Source of the DNA: Rhynchopus euleeides
Lineage: Eukaryota > Euglenozoa > Diplonemea > Diplonemida > Diplonemidae
Direction of reading: 5' to 3'
Length of the DNA stretch: 64,000 bases
Assembly: GCA_963210315.1 (NCBI GenBank)
Contig: OY723309.1
Span: 682,001 to 746,000, forward strand
Below, in pieces: positions 20,870 to 31,214 of the stretch (position 1 is the first letter of the stretch; each line of letters opens with the position of its first letter). A model generated the notes under the pieces. It did not search any database, was not told the origin of the DNA, and worked only from the letters and a program-made list of their open reading frames with translations. Made by a program: the position numbers and the translations under genes.

Positions 20870-22108
20870 TCAAGCACTGTCCTCCTCAATCTCCTCATCC
20901 TGAACACTGTCCAGCCCCTGCTCGCTGGACCCATCGTCAGCCTCCGCATCCTCGTCAAAGCTGACAACAGGGATGTAGCTGGAGGCGGACACCACACGCA
21001 TCGCCTTCTCACGCGCCACCCCGCACACACCCTCCTCGTCCTCCTCCTCCTCCTCCTCATCCCTGTGGGAACCCTCGCGCGACACACTGGGCAGGGCAGC
21101 CCTCGTCAGGACGGAGACACGGCTGCCCGAGCTGCGGGCCGTGTAATACGACAGGCAGGACAGCTGCTGCGTGAACACGGGGCTCCGCTCTCCCTCGTCG
21201 GAAAGGCTTGCGATGTAGGGGTGGGACAGCGCCTCCGCCAGGGAAATCCGCTGCGACACGTCAACGCAGAGCATCCCGGAGAGCAGCGCCTCGCAGTTGT
21301 GGGGCATCTCGGGGTGAAAGCTCAGCCCAGAGCCCTCCAGGATTTCCTCCAGGTGGTCTCCCTTCTGCGGGGCGAGGTACTGCGAGCCACCCTGCTTGTA
21401 GAAGGGGATCACCCCCGTCATTGCGTAGTAGAGAGTCATCCCAAGGGACCACACGTCAGCAGCCTGCCTGTCGTAGGCCTTCTCCCCGCGGAGAACCTCA
21501 GGGGCGGAGAAGAGAGAGCGGACCTCGGGGAACTCGTGGCGGTCCGTCGCCATGTCGCCGCACAGCGCTGCCTTCGAAAAGTCACGCAGGCTCGCCTTGC
21601 TCCCACAGGAGGAGATGAGGATTGTCGCAGGGCTCAGGTTGCGGTGTGCGATGTTCCTCTCGTGGAGCTTCTCCACCTCTGTGAGGATCGTCGCAGCCAG
21701 GCTCTTTGTGCAGGGCGAGGCAGGGTCGAGAAGCATCGGAGGTGACAGCAGCGACTGCGGAGACCCGGGCACACTGTCACCCGACGACGCGGATGACGCG
21801 GGTGTTGATGCCGCGGAGAGGATCAGACACTTCTCCTCGTCGATGAGGCTCTGCAGAGGGCGTGCGCCGCTCATCAAAGTGGAGACGATGTAATACTTCG
21901 AGGGTGACCTGTAGAACTCCACGAGGCGGTCCAGCTTCTGGAGCATCGAGACCTCGCGGCGGAGCTTGACAAGCCCGGAGAGGTTGACAGAGTCCTGAGA
22001 GATCGCACGGACCTCAACAGGCTCCTTCGAAACCCGGTCCACACCGATGTGCGACCCATCCGCGCACTGGACGTGGCAGATATACCTTTCAGAAAGAACG
22101 AACCCCAT
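20870..22108 (-). CDS. Predicted protein pseudokinase
   Basis: A 412-residue single-exon protein with a kinase fold that lacks key catalytic residues. The beta3 lysine is Arg34 (VEVRAIS), while the alphaC glutamate is present (Glu52). The catalytic HRD is HRN (155-157), and its downstream Lys and Asn are Ser and Thr (HRNLSPATIL). DFG is DFS (176-178), with the metal-binding Asp kept. APE (202-204) and DVWSLG (218-223) are intact. The hinge region carries a Ser/Pro-rich insert (about 98-130). After the C-lobe comes a low-complexity acidic tail with two Glu/Asp clusters (about 340-412). The lobe layout resembles CAMK or NEK families. Losing the catalytic Asp and Lys suggests a scaffold or allosteric role, although some kinases lacking one of these retain activity. 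The upstream minus-strand sequence is pyrimidine-rich (cctctctcag). Confidence 0.85.
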   Translation of the reverse strand: MGFVLSERYICHVQCADGSHIGVDRVSKEPVEVRAISQDSVNLSGLVKLRREVSMLQKLDRLVEFYRSPSKYYIVSTLMSGARPLQSLIDEEKCLILSAASTPASSASSGDSVPGSPQSLLSPPMLLDPASPCTKSLAATILTEVEKLHERNIAHRNLSPATILISSCGSKASLRDFSKAALCGDMATDRHEFPEVRSLFSAPEVLRGEKAYDRQAADVWSLGMTLYYAMTGVIPFYKQGGSQYLAPQKGDHLEEILEGSGLSFHPEMPHNCEALLSGMLCVDVSQRISLAEALSHPYIASLSDEGERSPVFTQQLSCLSYYTARSSGSRVSVLTRAALPSVSREGSHRDEEEEEEDEEGVCGVAREKAMRVVSASSYIPVVSFDEDAEADDGSSEQGLDSVQDEEIEEDSA

Positions 22109-23060
22109 TGTCGAAATCTCCTTTACGGACGTTGTCCCTTGCGGTGAGGGTAAGAGCGAAAGCTGAGAGAGGCGACCCGAGTGGGGATCAACGAGGGGTA
22201 TACCCGGTTCGGCTCAGGGAGAATAGAGGGTGTGAGGGGGGGGGGGAGACTGGGCAGTATGGGATGGAGACGGGTGTGTAAGGGTGGGGTGTGTGTGGAC
22301 ACCAAGAAAGAATCAGGGTGTATGTGTAGGGGGGTGGTGGGTGGGGTGATATGAGGCTAAGGGGAACTGCTGAGCAGGGTATGCGGGGACAACGCGATTA
22401 CTTCGGGGTGTGGAGGGAGGTGTTGTGGTGAATCGCACGCGTCCTGTTGGGGGGTGGTGGTGGTGGGTGGATGGGTGGGATGCTGCAGAAAAGCCGCCAG
22501 TATATCACCTCCACCAAAACGAAGTAGGAGGGGGTGCGCTCTGACTGCCGTGACGGACGATTTCTTTCGGTCAGCTGTTTACGAGCAACTCAACATCACT
22601 CCCTCGAACGCACTGTGGTGACGTGCGAGCACTCCCACTCGTCCACTGTGGGTGGGGAGAGAGAGAGAGACAGATAGTGGTGGGGGAGGAGGGCAGGTGT
22701 CATGAAGACTAGGGATCACAAACTCAGGGGTACGGCTCTTTTGCCGGTGGGGTGTTTCGAAGGATGACCACCACCACCACCACCGCCACACCACGACGAG
22801 TCGTCCAAAACGTCTTTTTTGTAAATGTTACGCCACCTCTCTACAACACACACGCGCCGTCCCAAAAAGGGCACGAGCTCGAGCAACCTCAAAGCTGTGC
22901 GATGAAAAATTCCCGGCGGAGAGACAGAGAGAGAGACGGGGGCAAGATCCGTTGCACAGAGGTTGCCACGCTTTAAGCAGACGAGAGAAGAGAGAGGCAA
23001 CGAGACCCAGACAGCACCACCTTCACCTCCGGGCAGGTAATTTACCGTGGGTGGTTGGGG
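22109..23060. other. No gene seen; 5' flank of the pseudokinase
   Basis: GT/GA-rich spacer with a CCA/GGT run near 22768-22785 and a GA run near 22655-22672. Confidence 0.55.
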
Positions 23061-23250
23061 GGTGCCTTCACGACCAGGGTGTGACTGAGGGAGAATAAAA
23101 TGAGAGGTTGGCTGTCGAGAGTGAGTGGAAAAGCAGGTCCAGTCCCAGCACCTTCCCTCCCCCAATAAGGCGAGGGGGGAGAGGGCCCTGCCTTCTCCCC
23201 TCACTGACTTGACAAGCCGTGGCTGGCCATGACTGGTAGCGAGGGGCACC
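23061..23250. mobile_element. MITE M1, copy 3, with internal insertion
   Basis: Ends GGTGCCttCACGACCAG and CTGGTAGCGAGGGGCACC; the core is inverted relative to copy 2 and expanded by about 80 bp. Confidence 0.55.
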
Positions 23251-23645
23251 AGAGTCGCATCGTTTGCTGGTCTCCCCCACACCCACCCCTCCCCTTTGCG
23301 TGCTCGACATGGGGGGAAAGAGTGGGCTGAGTGCGTGTGGAAAGGCAGCTGATGAAGGCAAACCACCCCAACAAAGCGTGCGTCTGTTTATTGCGGGGGG
23401 GGGGGGGGGGGGTAGGGGGGGTCATAAGCCCCCCTAAAAACGTACGAAAACCAAAATTTTCAACATACCATCAGAACCGCCCTAATACCTGATCTGACCC
23501 GAAAATCCGACCCATACCCCCCCGGAAACTGTCTGGGGCCCACTTGTGACACCTGATACGCACTTTTGTGATGATTTTTTGGGGTCCTAAAAAATGTACC
23601 TCAGTTTCGTACCTTGCCTTTGTACCTGAACCACTCCCGACCGCA

Positions 23646-23995
23646 TTATTTCGTTCTTTGCCTTTTCTGCGGTGGTTCTGGCTCAGGTGGCACGCATGTT
23701 GCCTTCCCCAGTGCCTCGGCAAGGTCTTTCTTGACCTGATTAGTGGGAATGTTGTGTTGTTGCGTCAGCAGAATGAGTTCAGCCACCTTCTGGGTGTAGT
23801 ACTTCGATCGCATATGGGTCATTGTGAGTACTTCGTACGCCTGGGAGGCTGCATCGGCATTAGTAGGCAGCGTTGTAGATGATTTTGCTTCGTCGATCTT
23901 AGCCTGTGAAGGCACGATTGGGATATTGTACGCCCTGAGAGCCGAAGTGGTTATGATTGTGCTGTGTAATTTGCGCCCCGCAGGATATGCACACC
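23646..23995 (-). CDS. Second open frame of the long-TIR element
   Basis: The frame ends at 23646 with a basic tail (KRQRTK). It contains a helical segment with YYTQKVAELILLTQQ and NQVKKDLAEALGK. There is no ATG near its start; the frame is open further upstream, overlapping the end of the neighbouring frame in another register. The two are therefore probably one gene divided by a frameshift or a very short intron (a GT...AG candidate of about 33 nt lies here). I recognise no family. Confidence 0.45.
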
Positions 23996-24802
23996 ACGCA
24001 GTCTCGACAACACGTATGAGAGTGTACCATGTGGGGACTCAACAAGGTCATTGGATCGGCATCTGCCTGCCGACTCAGCCCCCACACAGTGCGACCGCAA
24101 GGTCGCCAGGGATGTCTCAACGCCAGGGGAATACCCTCCCCTGGCGTTGTACAACCCTACTCTCAACCCTCGGGTCCTCTCCTGGAGGCGGTGGTGGCGG
24201 GCCCGCAACGCTTCGTACTTCCGGTACAGACTGAGGTAGTCTGCCCGGCTGACCCGCTCATTGCTTCCTAGATCATCTGCTGCTCTGGAGCTGCCATCAC
24301 TCTCACTGCCCGTATCAGTTGGTGTGGGGGTAGGAGCAGGACGAGTGGGAGGAGTAGGAGTGCAGGTGACATCTTTCTTGGCTAGCAAGGAACGCCGCTT
24401 TTCCCGCACGTGCGTGCAGTTGATGCACCACTGCATATATCTGTCGTCACCACGTCCCACTCGCTCTCCTACGTACCCAGCCCGACGGAGCGCCCGAAAT
24501 AATGTCGCCTCACCGATGTCGTGTGCCGTTTTCTTTTTACGCAGGTCTGCCACAACGCTCTCTGCCGAGACCCCGCACATCTCCCGTTTGGCGAGCGTCT
24601 TTCGAGCAAGGTACTCCTCTGCAGCAGCATCTGACACCTCTGCGAGGCCCTGGGCACGCGGCATGTGTTGCTCGGCGTGCTGAGTGAGCGTAGTGACACC
24701 CTTCCCTTGCAAAGAACGAAATAATGCGGTCGGGAGTGGTTCAGGTACAAAGGCAAGGTACGAAACTGAGGTACATTTTTTAGGACCCCAAAAAATCATC
24801 AC
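23951..24802 (-). CDS. Unknown protein of the long-TIR element
   Basis: A 283-residue frame whose ATG and first 30 codons lie inside the right TIR, so any copy of the TIR carries the same N-terminus (MMIFWGPKKC). Residues about 75-125 look like a helix-turn-helix or winged DNA-binding region (SAESVVADLRKKKT, GEATLFRALRRAGYVGE), with a CxxC (CINC) soon after. A Pro/Thr-rich linker and a helical stretch (LSLYRKYEALRARHHRL) follow. This could be the DNA-binding half of an unrecognised transposase; no DDE motif is visible. The C-terminal end is uncertain because the next frame overlaps in a different register. Confidence 0.55.
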   Translation of the reverse strand: MMIFWGPKKCTSVSYLAFVPEPLPTALFRSLQGKGVTTLTQHAEQHMPRAQGLAEVSDAAAEEYLARKTLAKREMCGVSAESVVADLRKKKTAHDIGEATLFRALRRAGYVGERVGRGDDRYMQWCINCTHVREKRRSLLAKKDVTCTPTPPTRPAPTPTPTDTGSESDGSSRAADDLGSNERVSRADYLSLYRKYEALRARHHRLQERTRGLRVGLYNARGGYSPGVETSLATLRSHCVGAESAGRCRSNDLVESPHGTLSYVLSRLRGVHILRGANYTAQS

Positions 24803-24926
24803 AAAAGTGCGTATCAGGTGTCACAAGTGGACCCCAGACAGTTTCCGGGGGGGTATGGGTCGGATTTTCGGGTCAGATCAGGTATTAGGGCGGCTCTGAT
24901 GGTATGTCGAAAATTTTGGTTTTGTA

Positions 24927-25266
24927 CACGGTGGGATCTTGTAAATTTTACATGTATAACTACAAGTATAATACATGTATTATACATGTATAATACTTGC
25001 ATGTCAACTATTATACATGTATAATACATGTATATGCCTGAAATATACATGTAAAATACATGTATATCAAGTAAAAATACATGTATAATAGTTGACATGC
25101 AAGTATTATACTTGTATTTTTACTTGATATACATGTATTTTACATGTATATTTCAGGCATATACATGTATTATACATGTATAATAGTTGACATGCAAGTA
25201 TTATACATGTATAATACATGTATATACTTGTAGTTATACATGTAAAATTTACAAGATCCCACCGTG
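24927..25266. mobile_element. CACGG element, intact 340-bp copy
   Basis: A near-perfect palindrome from CACGGTGGGATCTTG to its complement, filled with TACATGTATAATA-type repeats, with TA on both sides (24925-24926, 25267-25268). It serves as reference for the nested copies at 31132-40263, 35230-36930 and 47579-47995. The TSDs of the family are 2 bp (TA, GA, AA). No coding capacity; the start recalls CACTA-type ends but the 2-bp TSD is shorter than usual. Confidence 0.85.
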
Positions 25267-25304
25267 TACGGGCTTATGACCCCCCCTAGGGGGGGGGGGG
25301 GTGG

Positions 25305-25622
25305 TCAACAGAAAAACGGCCCTTCGTCCAACACCTCGACATCTGTGCCGCAGATAGTGCAGTGCAGCAGGGAGCGCCACATGTCAGACCGGGTCTCGGT
25401 CCGCTGCACTGTCGAGGTGTGGAGGCAGGTGACACCGAGGAGGCTGTACACCCGCTTGCCTATGTCCAGAGGGATCTGCCCCGCCTTTCTCGTGCTGCAG
25501 ACCCACAGCCAGCAGGCCAGCTCAGGTGTCTTCTGCCAGACGAAGGGGTCGCGCCTCCCTGAAGGGCGTCGGGCTACCGCCTGTGCTGGGCGTTCCGCAT
25601 CCGGCAATGCTTTACCCCCCAT
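25305..25622 (-). CDS. Small hypothetical protein
   Basis: A 105-codon frame with a true ATG and protein-like composition, including DPFVWQKTPELACWLWV and IPLDIGKRVYSLLGV, and a CxxC near the end (CTICG). I recognise no family. It begins just right of the long-TIR element and could be a gene fragment captured or truncated there. Confidence 0.35.
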   Translation of the reverse strand: MGGKALPDAERPAQAVARRPSGRRDPFVWQKTPELACWLWVCSTRKAGQIPLDIGKRVYSLLGVTCLHTSTVQRTETRSDMWRSLLHCTICGTDVEVLDEGPFFC

Positions 25623-26969
25623 CGCACAGCATCAGACAGCGCAGCGTGGTCAGAGTGCTGTGTGATAAAGAGTTGTGCCGTTGACGCTCTTTGACTCGGC
25701 AGAAGGCAGAATCGGATGCTGGGGGGAGATGGGTGGTGGGTGTACGATCCATCCCCCCCTCGTGTTGCAAACTCGGCAACCTGGGGAGGCAGGGGGGGGC
25801 CTGGGAGGAGGGGAGGGGTTCGGCAGGCCATCAGCGGGTTAAAATTCGTACAATGGTTCGTTCCCCTGTTCATCGGGGCGGGTCTCGCCCACCCCCCCCC
25901 CCCCCACCCCTCCGTCGGTATTTTCTTTGACATTCTACTCGCCACCACCACCACCACCACCAACAGCCACTAAGTTGCGAATACCCTGGAATACCCCCCC
26001 CCCCCCAGATGCAAGACTTAAGCCCGATGAGATAGGGTCGTCATTGCACACACTGTCACACGCGTGGATATTTTCTTTGGAGGGGGTGCAGAGAGCACAC
26101 CGAGAGAGCTACCAGCCGGGTGTGGTAACCCCTGCTGCTCTTGGTGGCGATCTCTCCACGGTCACACACACCCGCCACTTCTTTTCGCGACACATTTTCA
26201 CGAGGGTGTTCATCCGAGATGTTAGGCGTGGGCACCATCGAATGTTATGACACGGCACAGCCACAACGCACGTTGGGGCAGAAACCTCGTTTGTCTTCAG
26301 CAGCTGCCTGCGAGGCAGTTGCCTGTGCCCACCCCTAGCACGGCAGTTGATAGCCTGCGAGCACATCCACGAAAAAGACTTGGAGTCACGTTCTTTCTTT
26401 GTGAACGGTGCCTGCAAGCGCAGTGTGTGTGCATGGCACCGAACGCTCTAACGAGTCCAGTACATTTCAAAAACCACGATCTCAGGGCAGGGCCGCACAA
26501 ACATGCAGCTGTAGTACGCAAGGGGCCTGCATGATCTTGTTCAAGGCACACTGGGTTCCGGATATGTTCAACATCTGATGGCAATGACATCATCGCGAAG
26601 CGGTGGCCTGACGTAGCCGATGCATACTCAGTACGCTGCCGTATCACTGGGTTCGAACATCCGTAGCGCCAGAGGGCGCCGGAAGGACTTGGGGAGGGAA
26701 AGATTGGGGATAAGAAATGCAGTTCCCGTGATGCGGTTTTTGGGGCCCACGCCAAAGGAGGCAGGCCTTCGTAGCCCGCAAGGGGACAGCTTTTTGTGTG
26801 GCTTCGAATTCCTGCCGGGCAATGCCCCCACGCCCCCTGAGGGCCCTGGAAGCTCCATTGCGTGGTTCCTTCCTTTCTTCCTTCCTTCCTTCCTTCCTTC
26901 TTTCTTTCTTTCTTTTTTTTGGTCAGCGTCGGGTTTTCTGTAAAGCTCCGCCATGCTCTTCCCACCGAC

Positions 26970-27079
26970 CCTCACTACGAGGCCGCACACAGCCAGTCAC
27001 GGCTCGTCAGCCCGTGAGGGGGCGTTGGCGCCCCTCACCCCGTCTGCCCCCCAGTCACACCTGCATGGTAGTGAGGCCC
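26970..27079. mobile_element. MITE M1, copy 4, diverged
   Basis: Retains ggctcgtcagcccgtgaggg and the right end ccagtcacacctgcatggta; the left end is eroded. Confidence 0.5.
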
Positions 27080-27489
27080 CACCACCCCACGACCCCACCC
27101 ACCTACAGCCGCAATGAGGGCGGCACCAAGTGGCAAAACCCCACCCCAACCCCACCACCACCGATCATCCTTGGGATCATTCGGAAACTGCTGTCCGCAG
27201 TGCGATGCACAGAAGCTTACTTTACAGAGACAAGATTGGCATTGCATTTCGATGTGGCAAAATGCATGGATACCCTTCTCACGGGGCAGGGCCACAGAGT
27301 GGAAGAAAAGATATGGGGATCTCGTTTGTGCGCCAAAGAAACCGGGACAGGGGTCCTGCTGCTTTTTTCCGGTAGAAAATACGGGGAATGCTGAGAAGTC
27401 ACCCCGCAAGCAAGCGGGGGCAGGGTAGGGTGGGGAGGGGGTGCAGGGGTGTCGAGGCGAGTAGACACAAGCAAAGTCGGAAGCAAAGT

Positions 27490-27585
27490 CGTACTCCTTT
27501 CGCTTTAATGCAGACACCCCCCCTGCACAGCAAACTGTGGGAATCTTGAGAACAGCTCCGGGCTTACCTTTTGCTGAGCGCACAA
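27490..27585 (+). repeat. Dispersed repeat R1, copy 3 (partial)
   Basis: Matches the first half only: cgtactcctttcgctttaat, cagcaaactgtggg, gaacagctccgggc, ttttgctgagcgcac. Confidence 0.7.
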
Positions 27586-28237
27586 ACAAAAAAATAAGTT
27601 TCGAGCGTAACCACCACCACCTCCTCCTCCTCCCCCCCTCCCCCGCACAACGAATAAAGACTTCTCCAAATGGGGCCCGGCTGAAGTATCCAAAACAAAT
27701 GTCAACCGAGTGAATCACACGAGAGAAAGTGGCAGGGATTGAAGGGAGAGAATGAGGAGGAGGAGGAGCAACGGACAGCCGGCTGCTCTTCGAACGCTCT
27801 CCTAACCCCACCCCCCCCCCCTCAAGAACAAATCTATCGGGCAGCCAGGTATGACCGGAAATCCCTATTCTGCCTCAGAGCCCTCCCACACCCCCTCCCT
27901 GAGAGGGGGAGATGAAGGGTTCATCCCCACCGTACGTCGGTCCTCCAGTGCACCCCCAGCCAACCTGGGGGGTGGCACCTGGGCACTGCCCTTGATACGG
28001 TGGAGAGGAGGGGCGCAAACACGAACCGCTCTATCGGTGAAAACACAAAAAAAAACTGTGCGACAACGAGCTGCCCGTGGAACAGTCTATCGGTGTCCCT
28101 CCCATACAACACACACGCACACGCGAATATTTCGTTTTGAAAAAGCGCAAATAGTGTAGAGCAACACCGAGCACAACCCCCCCTGCTGCTCGTGGTGTCA
28201 TCTTCTTCACATCACAAGACACCAGGCCTCCCTCAGG

Positions 28238-29581
28238 TCAAATCAAGCTCTCTCGGTAGACGCGCCGCCCGTCGCTGCCGTGGGGCAGGTGCGGGGGGGA
28301 CTCCTCCGTCGCAGCGACCAGCCCCAGATACAGCGGGTCAGTGTGGAGGCGTTGGGCCGACACCGCCAGCTCCCTCCCCGCCACCACCTGCTCCTGGGGG
28401 AGGCGCGACGACACCGGGACATGCCGCGGCACAGCAGGGGGCACCACAGGATACCCGACGCCGCCGCCACCGCCACCGCGCGAACGCCCATCGAGCAGAC
28501 GAATCAACGCACGCGCATTATCCTCCATATTCCCGAAACCTCCTCCTCCTCCACCTCCGGGGTCTGCCCCGCCCGGATGTCCCTCCCTGTAGCGCTGCCT
28601 CGCAGCAGGCCTGCTGTGGCGGTGTGGGGCCTCCACGGCACCACCACCCCCAACCGCCGTCGGCAGCGGGATGAAGTCATGCGGCGGCGGCGCTACCGCC
28701 CCAGCCTCCACCGCATCCGCCACCTCGCGGTGCCGCCGCCGCCGGGTTTCGTTGTGCCGGCGGGGCTTCGGCGGGTTCTCCTCCATGTGGTCCAACAGCA
28801 GGTTTCCCAGGGCCTGCTCCAGCTTGGACCTCGGGGTGCGCGGGCCCTGCCTCTGCTGCCTCTGGGGCGGTGCGGCGGATGACGCCGCCCGGTCAGCCCG
28901 CTCCACCGCCGCATTCCTCTCCTGGGTCACAGCGACCAGCCTCCCGTGCACATCCCGCAGCATAAGCCGTGTCTGCGTGAGGGCCTCCTGCAGGTCTTCG
29001 ACCTGCTCCTCCATCGCCTCGCTGTATGCCCCAACCGTGCCTGGCTCGTCACCTTGAGGGAGGGAGACTGTGCCATCCGCCCCTGGTTCCACCAGCACTT
29101 GGGAGAGGAGAATAGGGAACCCTTCGGCAAGCTCTGCCTCGCCTAAAGAGTACATTGCCTGCATAGCCTCGGGTTGTGTTGAGACCTCGCGGCGGTTGAT
29201 TGCGATGATGCGGCGGCCCGGCTGGAGCCCTGCAGTGCGGGCAGGGCCTGGGTCGGAGACGTTTGTGATGATGAGAGTCGGGGACGTGACGATGCCCAGC
29301 GAGGTAGCCCCCAGCATGCGGACGATCCGCTCGGCGCAGACGTCATCAGGGTGGACCTCACTCTCGAGAGGCCTCATCTGCGTTGGCTTCAACAGGCGGA
29401 TGCAGGTCGGCGCGGCGAAGCGGACTCTCACAAACCCTTCAGACCCCCCACCGCCCTGCACACTGTGGACAATCCCATACTGCTGCCCGCCCTGGGTTGC
29501 GACAGCCACAGAGAGACCCGGGTAGAAGTCTTGCACACTCAGGGGGCCGCCTCGGGTTGGCGAGCTGCCGAAAGCAGCCAT
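28238..29581 (-). CDS. PDZ and coiled-coil protein
   Basis: A 447-residue intronless protein. A basic N-terminal region (1-70) precedes a PDZ-like domain at about 90-160 with SLGIV as a plausible carboxylate-binding loop, then TLIITNVSDPGPARTAGLQ and PGRRIIAINRREV, the usual strand pair before helix alphaB. Residues about 185-235 form a heptad-rich coiled coil (MEEQVEDLQEALTQTRLML). The rest is basic, Gly/Pro-rich and disordered. PDZ domains bind C-terminal peptides, so a cytoplasmic scaffold role is likely, but no partner can be named. A CT tract of about 30 bp ends just before the ATG on the coding strand. Confidence 0.8.
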   Translation of the reverse strand: MAAFGSSPTRGGPLSVQDFYPGLSVAVATQGGQQYGIVHSVQGGGGSEGFVRVRFAAPTCIRLLKPTQMRPLESEVHPDDVCAERIVRMLGATSLGIVTSPTLIITNVSDPGPARTAGLQPGRRIIAINRREVSTQPEAMQAMYSLGEAELAEGFPILLSQVLVEPGADGTVSLPQGDEPGTVGAYSEAMEEQVEDLQEALTQTRLMLRDVHGRLVAVTQERNAAVERADRAASSAAPPQRQQRQGPRTPRSKLEQALGNLLLDHMEENPPKPRRHNETRRRRHREVADAVEAGAVAPPPHDFIPLPTAVGGGGAVEAPHRHSRPAARQRYREGHPGGADPGGGGGGGFGNMEDNARALIRLLDGRSRGGGGGGVGYPVVPPAVPRHVPVSSRLPQEQVVAGRELAVSAQRLHTDPLYLGLVAATEESPPHLPHGSDGRRVYRESLI

Positions 29582-29615
29582 GATGAGAGAGAGTGAGAGA
29601 GAGAGAGAGAGAAAG
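29582..29615 (-). promoter_or_regulatory. CT tract directly before the PDZ gene start
   Basis: On the coding strand an almost uninterrupted CT repeat runs to catcATG. It could be a 5'UTR pyrimidine tract or part of an acceptor region; no AG lies between it and the ATG. Confidence 0.35.
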
Positions 29616-31131
29616 GGTGTGTGTGCGGGGATATTTCAGTGAGAGTTGTTGTTTTGAGGTTTGTTTTTTTAGGCGGAGTTGTGGGGTGTAGGGGCAGTAC
29701 AGCAGAAGGGGAAGGGAAGGGGATAATGGGGGGGGGGGGAGGGGAGAGAGAGAGGGGGCAGGTGTGTGTACGGGGGGGTGGGGATTCAGAGATAGATTTT
29801 TTGTGTGTAGTGTCAGAAGGGGAGGGAGGGGGGGGGGGGTGTAAATGGGGCCACACACACCCTCCCACACCCTCCCACAGCCCTTCCCCTGTTCGTTCTC
29901 CGCGCGACCACCCCTCCGCTGCCCTCTCCGTTGTTCCCTCCCGCTCTCTCTCCTCCTCTGCTCCCTCCCCCCTCGTATCTTACCGCAGCAAGAATGGCCT
30001 GGGTGTGGTCAGCAAATCTCGCATCGTATCGAGGCGCAGCAGAGAAGGCAGAGACAGCGCTCGAGAGAAAGAGAAGGCGATTAGGTGGAGCCGGGCACAG
30101 GGATGCGGAAAGGGCGTAAGGCGCAGAGGTCCGACCTGCACGACCCCCTAAGACTCAGACGCAGGCAGGGAGGGAGGGAGGGAGGGAGGGAGGGGGAGGG
30201 GGGGAGTGTGTCAGCTTCAGCGCTGTTGTCTGCAGGGGGGTCATGGGTGTGTGGTGGCTTTGGGACCAATATCAGAACAAGGCAAGGGTGGGGTCGGGCT
30301 TGTTGTGTGATAGAGGGGGGGTGGGGGGGCAGGTTCTGGGAACACAGCAATCATGCACACATGCACTCGCAGTCTTCGTTCGTCTGAACGAAGTAACGTC
30401 CAGAGTATTCTTCCGACCGAAACATGCACGGTGGACCCCAGCGGGGGGTAGGGCAGCCCTTTTCGGGAGTCTCAACTCGCGGGAGTCTTTAGCCTAAATT
30501 AGCTGGAAAATAGACTCCCACTAGCACCAGTCTCCAGTCTAGAATGCAGTAATAGACTCCTTCTCAGGCTCCGGGTCCACTGTGTGCAGAGGTCACCAGC
30601 AGATTGAAGATTGAGGGCGGGTCAACAGGCTGGAAGAGGGGTCGGAGTAAAAAGCAGTCCACCACAAGGCCGCAAAAGGGATCGACAACGAGGCGTAGCG
30701 AGGCACGCTGTCTCGCAGGGTCTGGTTGTGGCGGGAAGGACAAGGGGCGGATGAAGAGAGATGGATGAATGACGCGCAGGTAAAACGGGGAGAGAGGATA
30801 CACGCAAATGGTGCTGCGCACCAATGCATAGAATTGTCTGGAAAGCAAAAGGTGCTGCTCAGCGGCACTTTTGGGCGAAGCCCAGCCTTCAGACATGCGG
30901 GAGCGTACGCTCCGTCATTCAACATCAGAAGGCTACTCACTGTCAACTGCGAGCTGCAGCGAGTTCTGAACCCCTGAACCCGACCCACACACGGCGCCTC
31001 CCCTGTATCACACACAGAGACGTGGCATATCTGCCAAGTTGCACCTGTGATTTGGAAAACGCACCACATGTGGGCTGTTGGGACAGGGGTACCAATCACC
31101 TTGAGGAAAGGGGGAGGGTGACACATGCAGA
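29616..31131. other. No gene seen
   Basis: G-rich DNA, a GGGA microsatellite at 30165-30200, and sequence up to the CACGG element without a supportable frame. Confidence 0.55.
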
Positions 31132-31214
31132 CACGGTGGGATCTTGTAAATTTTACATGTATAACTACAAGTATATACATGTATTATACATGTATAATAC
31201 TTGCATGTCAACTA

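Larger units (their letters stand above)
23413..25288. mobile_element. Long-TIR element, G-run ends, TA duplication
   Basis: The termini GGGGGGGTCATAAGCCC and their complement sit between TA dinucleotides (counted within 23413-25288), and the inverted identity extends about 250 bp inward to 23660 and 24711. The right TIR is interrupted by the CACGG element at 24927-25266. Interior genes on the minus strand start within the right TIR. A lone TIR-like copy lies at 57622-57800. Both outer flanks are long G runs, so the target was a TA inside a poly-G tract, or another element's end. Confidence 0.8.
25623..28237. other. No gene seen
   Basis: Contains CCA repeats at 25944-25965, a TTCC/TTTC microsatellite at 26872-26915, MITE M1 copy 4 and R1 copy 3. 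A long minus frame at 27035-27811 is a composition artefact crossing the repeats. Confidence 0.6.

Noticed and set aside
20914..21745. Plus-strand frame opposite the pseudokinase
   Set aside because: A composition shadow of the GC-rich minus-strand coding sequence.
24940..25250. Open frames of Tyr/Ile/His repeats in TACATG DNA
   Set aside because: Translation of a simple palindromic repeat; identical strings recur in every CACGG copy.
26640..26670. tRNA B-box-like ggttcgaacatcc
   Set aside because: No A box or cloverleaf can be drawn at the right spacing.
27035..27811. Minus-strand open frame of 258 codons
   Set aside because: It crosses MITE M1 copy 4 and R1 copy 3 and has no coherent protein features.
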